This document shows, one piece after another, positions 56,792 through 64,000 of a stretch of 64,000 bases of DNA. Location: contig CM071600.1 in assembly GCA_036435485.1 (NCBI GenBank), positions 111,902,046-111,966,045 on the forward strand. Direction: 5' to 3'. Each line of letters begins with the position of its first letter. The stretch's first letter is position 1. Under the pieces are notes generated by a model, which saw only the letters and a program-made list of their open reading frames with translations, had not been told where the DNA came from and made no database searches. The translations under genes were made by a program, and so were the position numbers. The stretch is from Saposhnikovia divaricata (Eukaryota > Streptophyta > Magnoliopsida > Apiales > Apiaceae).

Positions 56792-57566
56792 AACAATACC
56801 CTTTCTGAGTTTTTCCATATCCCAAGAATACACAACGGATAGCACATGGATCTAACTTGGATCGTTGATTTCGTTGTAAATCAACAAAAATAGTGCACCC
56901 AAAGACATAAGGTCGTAACATAAGATGAGATGGCAAGGGAACATGTGTACCAAGTTCCTGAAGAGGGGTTTTAAAGTCGAGAACTTTGGATGGCATCCGA
57001 TTCATAAGATAAACGGCCACTGTGATGGCAAAATCCCAATAGTGTTGAGGCATATGTGTACCAATTAACATAGCACGTGCTGTTTCTAAAAGGTGAAGTT
57101 TTTTCATTCCCCGACACCATTCTGTTGTGGAGTTTGTGGAAAGTAGTTTCATGTCGTAAACCATGGTTAGTGAAATAATTCTAAAACTCATGGTTCACAT
57201 ACTCACCCCCATTGTCTAAATGAAATACATGCCTAATAGCACCATATTGGGTTCAAATCATAACATGAAATATTTTAAAAACTCCAAATACATCAGATTT
57301 TTTCCTTAAAAGGTATAACCAAGTCATGCGTGTAGAATCATCTACAAAAGTGACAAACCATCGAACACTAGAATTAGTACGAGTAGGGGATGGTTCCCAA
57401 ACATCAGAGTGAATTAAATCAAAAGTAATTGAACTCTTATTAGAATTTGATAGAAAAGGAACACGATGGATTTTTGCTAAAGTACAGGTGCTACATTTCC
57501 AATCAAAATTTTTACGAAGGTCTCTAAATAAATCTTGAAGCACATATTTAATGTAGCTAAATGATG
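56792..57566 (-). pseudogene. Copia-A integrase
   Basis: From 57566 the frame covers the GAG-pre-integrase end (SFSYIKYVLQDLFRDL), zinc-binding CSTCTLAK, and the integrase core start (HSDVWEPSPT, FVTFVDDSTRMTWLYLL). Breaks near 57230 and 57110 precede ETARAMLIGTHMPQHYW and the C-terminal CVFLGYGKTQKGY. The usual DNGGE and PQQNG motifs are disrupted by frameshifts in the 57100-57220 stretch, where NGVVER-like text is out of frame. The LARD then interrupts, and coding continues at 41246. Confidence 0.88.
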
Positions 57567-57970
57567 CACTAGTACAAACTGGACCTATTGCGTCGCCTAA
57601 ATAGGCCTATAGCGTCGCCTTTTTGGCGTAGTATATGCAGGGGACGCTATAGGTTATGCCTATAGCATCGGTTAAATTGGCGACGCTAAAAGTCTACAAT
57701 GGCGTCGGTCATTTAAATGACCGACGCTATAGGTATAGCTTATAGTGTCGCCCCTTAAAATGCCGACGCTATAGGTAAAGCATATAGCGTCGCCCCTTAA
57801 AATGCCGACGCTATAGGTATAGCCTATAGCGTCGCCCTTTAAAATGCCGACACTATAGGTATAACCTATAGCGTCGCCTTTTCAAATTACCGACGCTATA
57901 GGTTAAATTTTTTTTTTAAAAAAAAAGCCTATAGCGTCGCCCTTTCAAATGACCGACGCTATAGGTCAAT
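57567..57970. repeat. CACTA-2 subterminal repeats (CCTATAGCGTCGCC / CCGACGCTATAGG)
   Basis: At least seven CCTATAGCGTCGCC-like words alternate with inverted CCGACGCTATAGG words spaced about 30-60 bases apart, so each pair can fold into a stem. Arrays like this mark CACTA subterminal regions, though the motif differs from those of CACTA-1 and CACTA-3. Confidence 0.85.
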
Positions 57971-58787
57971 TTTTTTTTAAAAAAAATAATTTCAAAATTG
58001 GAATTTCACCATTACAAAATATAATCCAAGAACACCAAACAAGTCTAAACACAATTTTTCCATACTTATATATTACAAACTTCAACTACAAAAAAAAAAA
58101 TGTCTATATGAACTAAAAAAAAATGTCTATATATTACAATTTTTCTATACATATATATAGTTACAACCTAAAAACAATCAACTTTGGTGTAAACTAAAAT
58201 GTCTTTCTCACTCCTATAAGAAGATGACTACCTCCTAATGACAAGAGAAAAATAAGAAGGTATCCTAAACTTGAACTTATACCTACATACAAAACGAAAG
58301 CACCAGCTAAGCATATGTTACCACTATAAGAACCAAATGATTTTTAAAAATTTTGAATTACCATAATCCAGATTTTTTCTTTGTTTGCTGCTTGCCTTAA
58401 ATCCTAGGAAACAATAGATCATTCAATTGTCTCTGAGCACTATATTCTGAAGAGGCCTGCAAATGCAATACAGTTGAAGAAAGGGCATAAAATGTATCAG
58501 CAACAGGAGACAAAAACAATAAATTATGCTAAGTACCATTTTTTGTGTTATTTTTACACCTTTTGGCTACCCTTTACGTTGATAGTTTTTTTAAGAATAA
58601 CAGTGCTCACTGTAGTTTGACAATCGTTTAAATGCAAGATAGATATCTAATTCTTGATATATATTAATCTGTTTGCTATTGTACAGACACAAATTCCAGA
58701 TATTGATTGGGGTGTTGGGCAGACAACATATAAACCTTTCAAATTGTCTAAGTTTTAGATGATTCAGGCAAAACCCCAATGGTATAG
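57971..58787. other. CACTA-2 interior, AT-rich
   Basis: Poly-A/T runs with no recognised motif. Part may be the 3' end of the captured gene, since exon C ends at about 58788. A minus-strand open frame at 58591-58848 overlaps exon C in another frame and is not supported. Confidence 0.4.
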
Positions 58788-59975
58788 TTAAGTTTTTACC
58801 CGTTTCTTGAAGAGAAAGCGAAATGTTTGAACTTGTGTTCCGCAACAAACTCTCAAGTCAAAACCGAGGCTGTCTACACCTATAAGAGCCACTTCCTGCC
58901 ATAATTGTACAAAAGTATCTTAAAATAGCAGACCACTTTTCTCAAAATATTGCGTCAGTAATATGATAAAAAAAACCACATTTAAGTGTTTTACCTCTGC
59001 TTGAATACCCTTGCATCTCCAGCAGAACGACTTGAGAGCATTCATAGTCTTTTCTCCGCCAACTTTAAGACTTGATATAATTTTTGTGTGCAATTGCATC
59101 AGGTTGAGCTCTCCTAAAGTCATCTACTCCGAAGAAGGTCTGTAAATTGTATACAAGCAAATTCTATTAGAAGTCCTTGCTTTTCTTTACCTAGCACTAA
59201 TGATAAATTACTAAAACCTTCCCAAGTTCTACCTTTCACACAAGGATATCCATTAACTTTTGGCAGCAATATGCGCATTTTAAAGCGAACACGTCAAATG
59301 TCATAAGGCATCAACATAAAGAAAGGGCCTACATTTATCAGTTACGAAATATATTACTGTAGTAGTAGGATGCAGCATCACAAGTAAATTATAAATGCAA
59401 CTTCCTTGTATGCACACCACAACAACATACGACGATGGTTGATACTCTACTGTCTAACATATAAACTTAACACCACCGCTATATACGATTCGACTGATAA
59501 TCTTATACCTCCAATGTAAATAAAATTGTCCAAGAGAAACACATTTTTCAGTATGAAAACCTAAGATTGCAGTTGTTTTTCTTCTCATGGATCTTATTAG
59601 CATTTAAGGGATCACATAGATAAGAATGTTAGACAGCCCAAAGAAGTTCAAATTTAAAACAAGGGGATACATATGCTCTTATACATCCAAGGATTGTACC
59701 TGTTGTTCATGGGCTGAAATCAATTGAATTTTAATCATTTCAAGCTTGTAGAATGAAGTCCCATTTTCCAAGCTTTCACCCTTTTCCACTTCTCCTGGCC
59801 AATTGGATTTATCTTGAGATGGATTTAGACTATGCCTATGACCATTGATTATGCCAGATACTTCTTGTTTGTCTTCTGCAACTTTCCCAATTTGATTTGA
59901 TTCATTATTGCTCGATTTACAATCAGATTTATTCTTGAAAAATAGAAGAGTGTTCTTCGATAAAGGAAGGTCTTA
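58788..59975 (-). pseudogene. Captured plant gene fragment, FMN-binding split-barrel (PNPOx-like) C-terminal region
   Basis: Three exons on the minus strand. Exon A, 59975-59700: SNWPGEVEKGESLENGTSFY then KLEMIKIQLISAHEQ, with a GT at 59699. Exon B, 59139-58995, flanked by ACAG and GT: DDFRRAQPDAIAH, then in a shifted frame KVGGEKTMNALKSFCWRCKG. Exon C, 58895-58788, after a GGCAG acceptor: EVALIGVDSLGFDLRVC and TQVQTFRF, then a stop. I recall this block as the C-terminal part of plant pyridoxamine-phosphate-oxidase-like proteins; the name is from memory. The frameshift in exon B and the missing N-terminal part make it a dead copy, with introns kept, so captured as DNA. Confidence 0.6.
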
Positions 59976-59994
59976 AAACACTACGAGAAAAATG

Positions 59995-60450
59995 GGCTTT
60001 TCCAACCGATCATTTCCCACCACTATGATTTCCTACCGATCATTTCCTACCGCTTATCAAGTCAAAGGGTCATTTCCTACCGGCAAGGGGTCTGGTAGGA
60101 AATGAGTCTTCATTTCCTACCGACGTTGGTAGGAAATGACTATTACGAGACCCACTTCGCCACGTCACATTCTGGCCAGAATGAAACGATGTCGTTTCAG
60201 CCAGACCATTTCCTACCACGTTTATACAATGGAAAATGAATGACTCATTTCTTACCGATGTCGGTAGGAAATGAGTGTGGTGGGTCCCAAGTGCCATGTG
60301 GTAGAGCCGCTTTATGTTTACCATTTCCTACCGCGTTCGGACGGTAGGGAATAGGTCGCCTAGTCAGCAGCTAACGACAGCTTGGCGGCTTCTGATTGGT
60401 TGACGTATCACCAGCTCATTTCTTACCGATAATCGGTAGGAAATGAGTTG
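59995..60450. repeat. CACTA-3 subterminal repeats (CATTTCCTACCG family)
   Basis: Direct and inverted copies of CATTTCCTACCG / CGGTAGGAAATG, many as close inverted pairs such as those around 60110-60140 and 60420-60450. An 84-codon minus-strand open frame here is made of these repeats and is not a gene. Confidence 0.85.
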
Positions 60451-60475
60451 TGCCAAAAAAAATTAAAAGAATTGA

Positions 60476-60880
60476 ATAAAAAAAGGAAAAAGGCCAAGTT
60501 TTGAACATAAATTCATACAGACCAAAGCATGCATACTCACTATCTGTGTGATGAATGTTACCATAGTTGCACTAATTTAGCATCTGTTTTGATTTTTTTC
60601 CCCTTATTTAACAATTTGTAAAATAAATTAAATAAAAATAGGAAAAAGGCCAAGTTTTGAACATAAATTCATACACACCAAAGTAATCATACTCTCTATT
60701 TGTGTGATAAATGTTACCCTACTTTCAACAATTTACAATTTTTTTTATTTTCCCCCGTTTTTAACTAGTTTGTAAAATAAATTAAAAATTAAATAAAAAT
60801 AGGAAAAATGCCAAATTTTGAACATAAATTCATACATACCAAAGTAGTCATAAATTCCAAAATTTAAAAAAAATTATAAA
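60476..60880 (+). repeat. ~160-bp tandem repeat, about 2.5 copies
   Basis: GCCAAGTTTTGAACATAAAT recurs at about 60493, 60649 and 60810 (the last with one change), followed by CATAC and AAAGTA words. Periods are about 156-161 bp. It leads directly into satellite-2. Confidence 0.85.
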
Positions 60881-63175
60881 TTTATTTCATTAGGTAATTT
60901 AACGGCCAAATAATAATTTGACTTTAAACCCTAAAGTAGTTTCTTTTTCTGATTCTTGGTTCAATTATTTTTAATTAGAATTTCGACGATCGAACCGTAC
61001 GAGAGTCAAGATCAATCTTTTTCAATGTTATTCCAAAATTTTAAAAAATAATAAATTTATTTGATTAGGTAATTTAACGGTCAACTAGTACTTTGACTTT
61101 AACCCCTAAACTAGTTTTCGTTCCCGATTCTTGATTGAATTATTTTTAAATAGAATTTTTACGATTGAACCGTATGGGAGTCAAGATCAATCTTTTTAAA
61201 TGTTATTCCAAAATTTTAAAAAAATAATTAATTTATTTGATTAGGTAATTTAACGGTCAACTAGTAATTTGACTTTCAACCCCTAAACTAGTTTTCGTTC
61301 CCGATTCTTGATTAGATTATTTTTAAATAGAATTTCGACGATCAAACCGAACAGGAGTCAAGATCAATCATTTTTACTGTTATTCCAAAATTTTAAAAAA
61401 ATAATAAATTTATTTGATTAGGTAATTTAACGGTCAGCTAGTACTTTGACTTTAACCCCCAAACTAGTTTTCGTTCCCGATTCTTGATTCGATTATTTTG
61501 AAATAGAATTTCGACGATCGAACCATACGGGAGTCAAGATCAATCTTTTTAAATGTTATTCCAAAATTTAAAAAATAATAAATTTATTTGATTAGGTAAT
61601 TTAACGGTCAACTAGTACTTTGACTGTAACCCCTAAACTAGTTTTCGTTCCCGATTCTGATTCGATCATTTTTAAATAGAATTTCGATGATTGAACCGTA
61701 CGGGAGTCAAGATCAATCTTTTTTAATGTTATTCCAAAATTTTAAAAAAATAATAAATTTATTTGATTAGGTAATTTAACGGTCAGCTAGTACTTTGACT
61801 TTAACCCCCAAACTAGTTTTCGTTCCCGATTCTTGATTCGATTATTTTGAAATAGATTTTCGACCATCGAACCATACGGGAGTCAAGATCAATCTTTTTA
61901 AATGTTATTCCAAAATTTAAAAAAATAATAAATATATTTGATTAGATAATTTAACGGTCAACTAGTACTTTGACTTTAACCCCTAAACTAGTTTTCGTTC
62001 CCGATTCTGATTCGATTATTTTTAAATAGAATTTCAACGATTGAACCGTACGGGAGTCAAGATCAATCTTTTTTAATGTTATTCCAAAATTTTAAAAAAA
62101 TAATAAATTTATTTGATTAGGTAATTTAACGGTCAGCTAGTATTTTGACTTTAACCCCCAAACTAGTTTTCGTTCCCGATTCTTGATTCGACTATTTTGA
62201 AATAGAATTTCGACCATCGAACCATACGGGAGTCAAGATCAATCTTTTTAAATGTTATTCCAAAATTTTAAAAAAATAATAAATTTATTTGTTTTGGTAA
62301 TTTAACGGTCAACTAGTACTCTGACTTTAACCCCTAAACTAGTTTTCGTTCCCGATTCTGATTCGATTATTTTTAAATAGAATTTCGACGATTGAACCGT
62401 ACGGGAATCAAGATCAATCTTTTTTAATGTTATTCCAAAATTTTAAAAAAATAATAAATTTATTTGATTAGGTAAATTAACGGTCAGCTAGTACTTTGAC
62501 TTTAACCCCCAAACTAGTTTTCGTTCCCGATTCTTAATTCGATTATTTTGAAATAGAATTTCGACGATCGAACCATACGGGAGTCAAGATCAATATTTTT
62601 AAATGTTATTCCAAAATTTAAAAAAAGAATAAATTTATTTGATTAGGTAATTTAACGGTCAACTAGTACTTTGACTTTAACCACTAAACTAGTTTTCGTT
62701 CCCGATTCTGATTCGATTATTTTTAAATAGAATTTCGACGATTGAACCGTACGGGTGTCAAGATCAATCTTTTTTAATGTTATTCCAAAATTTTAAAAAA
62801 ATAATAAATTTATTTGATTAGGTAATTTAACGGTCGGCTAGTACTTTGACTTTAACCCTCAAACCAGTTTTCGTTCCCGATTCTTGATTCGATTATTTGA
62901 AATAGAATTTCGACCATCGAACCATACGGGAGTCAATATCAATATTTTTAAATGTTATTCCAAAATTTTAAAAAATAATAAATTTATTTGATTAGGTAAT
63001 TTAACGGTCAACTAGTACTTTGACTTTAACCCCTAAACTAGTTTTCGTTCCCGATTCTGATTTGATTATTTTTAAATAGAATTTCGACGATTGAACCGTA
63101 CGGGAGTCAAGATCAATCTTTTTTAATGTTATTCCAAAATTTTAAAAAAATAATAAATTTATTTGATTATGTAAT
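60850..63175 (+). repeat. Satellite-2: ~175-bp tandem repeat in ~350-bp dimers, about 13 units
   Basis: TTCCAAAATTT starts recur at about 60856, 61033, 61207, 61384, 61559, 61733, 61910, 62085, 62262, 62436, 62609, 62785, 62960 and 63136. From about 61400 two unit types alternate. Type A has GGTCAACTAG, AACCCCTAAAC and GACGATTGAACCGTACGG. Type B has GGTCAGCTAG, AACCCCCAAAC and GACCATCGAACCATACGG. This gives a higher-order period of 345-354 bp. The array resumes at 63895-64000 and probably continues past the edge. Confidence 0.93.
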
Positions 63176-63894
63176 TATGTAATTTCGGTTTCGGTTATAA
63201 AACCGAACGAAAAAATCATAAATATATTACAAGACTTTAAATTTTTAAATTACAACGTTCTCGATTTTTAAACAAAGTAACTGAGTTTTTGAATGAATAC
63301 ACTCTGTGTATATGTTAGTGGTAATGTTATATGACAGTATCATATGACATTAGTAAGCTAATAAGTTATACAGGGCTCACAATATATTTTAACAAAATTT
63401 ATACATGCATGTGTGATAATGTTCAATGAATAAATCATACATAATTAAGTCTTAACTTGCACAAATTTAATGCCTTGCAAAAATCATTATATGAGTAAAT
63501 GACAAAATGTACTCTCAGTTGCTAATACAAAAGCAAATTAGAACTTTCTCATGTAATATGTAAATTGATTGCAATATAATCTTAGTTTTAATACAATTTA
63601 CATGATAATAGAAATCTATATATATAGTTTACGAAAATGAGAAGTTACCAGCCGGAGCAGTCACCAGAAAGTTTTATAAATTTATATAAATTATATATTT
63701 ATTTTAATAATCGGTTCGGTTCGGTTTTAGTCGGTTCGGTTTTAACCTAAAACCGGAACCGAAACCGAAAATTTCGGTTATTAAAAATCAAAAACCGCAA
63801 CCGCCGGTTCGGCTTCGGTTTCGGTTTTTTCGGTTCGGTTTTGGTCGGTTTCGGTTCGGTTTCGGTTTCATTTCGGTTTTTTTGCTCACCCCTA
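63176..63894. mobile_element. CGGTTT-rich insertion in satellite-2, hAT-like end
   Basis: The satellite stops within a unit near 63175 and resumes at 63895. The right edge, on the minus strand, reads TAGGGGTGAGCAAAAAAACC, resembling hAT-type ends known in plants. Both edges are rich in CGGTTT/AAACCG, with long stretches able to pair (63700-63880). The left end lacks a matching terminus, and about 15 bases of the satellite unit are missing, so there is no clean target duplication. Confidence 0.5.
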
Positions 63895-64000
63895 ACTTTA
63901 ACTTTAACCCCCAAACTAGTTTTCGTTCCCGATTCTTGATTCGATTATTTTGAAATAGAATTTCGACGATCGAACCGTACAGGAATCAAGATCAATCTTT
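63895..64000 (+). repeat. Satellite-2 continuation
   Basis: A type-B-like unit (AACCCCCAAACTAG) ending with TCGACGATCGAACCGTACAGG, running off the window. Confidence 0.9.

Larger units (their letters stand above)
37984..57566 (-). mobile_element. Copia-A: Ty1/copia element in three pieces, outermost host of the nest
   Basis: Integrase coding on the minus strand runs 57566-56792. It continues, after removal of the LARD and one GAAGC copy, at 41246-40935, and after removal of a LINE, at 38204-37984, where Copia-B begins. The joined order (GAG-pre-integrase, integrase core, C-terminal module, integrase-RT linker) is colinear with copia pol. It is cut at 57567 by CACTA-2. Gag, protease and RT are not in the window. 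The lineage is not fixed; its CVFLGYGKTQKGY and MDATFHES words differ from the Sireviruses here. Confidence 0.85.
57567..59978. mobile_element. CACTA-2: left end and cargo of a CACTA transposon
   Basis: It begins CACTAGTACAAACTGGACC exactly where Copia-A coding stops, after ATG (57564-57566), the candidate 3-bp duplication. Subterminal repeats follow at once. The mirrored right end is not found in the window, so the element extends past 59978, interrupted by CACTA-3. Cargo: a three-exon host gene fragment on the minus strand. Confidence 0.75.
59979..64000. mobile_element. CACTA-3: left end of another CACTA transposon
   Basis: It starts CACTACGAGAAAAATGGGC with AAA before it. Subterminal repeats CATTTCCTACCG and inverted CGGTAGGAAATGAG recur from about 60005 to 60450, at least ten times. 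The right end is not in the window, so how far the following tandem repeats belong to it is inferred. It cuts into the upstream edge of the captured gene of CACTA-2. Confidence 0.65.

Noticed and set aside
60070..60324. 84-codon minus-strand ORF
   Set aside because: It is composed of CACTA-3 subterminal repeats.
63680..63880. Telomere-like repeat
   Set aside because: CGGTTT/AAACCG runs are irregular, occur in both orientations and differ from the plant TTTAGGG repeat.

Overview
The window is repeat-dense nuclear DNA from a flowering plant, probably a eudicot with a large genome. It holds Ty1/copia elements of the Sirevirus type, a Tekay-like Ty3/gypsy element, L1-type LINEs, CACTA transposons, a Stowaway MITE, a giant LARD and two satellite arrays. 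I see no intact host gene, rRNA or tRNA. The only host-like coding sequences are broken exon sets carried inside CACTA elements. The species cannot be named from the sequence.

The layout is a deep nest. The outermost readable layer is a minus-strand Ty1/copia element (here Copia-A), seen as pieces at 56792-57566, 40935-41246 and 37984-38204. It is split by a 15.5-kb LARD (41247-56786, TSD GAAGC) and a LINE (38205-40927). CACTA-2 cuts it at 57567. A Sirevirus, Copia-B (5' LTR 36861-37983, coding 28975-31465), lies in it and carries a LINE (31490-36766) just upstream of gag. Copia-B is broken at 28975 by a Ty3/gypsy element (5' LTR 25079-28974; extra ORF, gag and protease 22016-24868; RT-RNase H 1034-1956). 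That gypsy element is split by a 20-kb CACTA transposon (CACTA-1, 1960-22012, TSD TAA) and broken again at 1033 by a LARD-type LTR. CACTA-1 carries a 173-bp satellite, pieces of an AIG1-type GTPase gene and an RRM (hnRNP-like) gene, and a 12.4-kb Sirevirus, Copia-C (5067-17446, TSD TTCGA). Copia-C holds a Stowaway MITE (11690-11947) just after its RT catalytic motif. The longest chain is Copia-A > Copia-B > gypsy > CACTA-1 > Copia-C > MITE, six levels.

From 57567 to the right edge there are two more CACTA left ends (57567, 59979), a three-exon fragment of a plant gene (58788-59975, minus strand), a roughly 160-bp tandem repeat and a 175-bp satellite in ~350-bp dimers, interrupted by a CGGTTT-rich hAT-like insertion.

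The parts most worth following are: (i) the region beyond pol in Copia-C, with sense ORFs joined by two frame-restoring candidate introns and a 110-codon ORF on the opposite strand; (ii) the two satellites, about 43 kb apart and otherwise different, that share a 20-bp core and both lie next to CACTA ends; (iii) gene-fragment capture by CACTA elements; (iv) the young LARD with 5.1-kb LTRs. All boundaries, TSDs and divergence values were read by eye.
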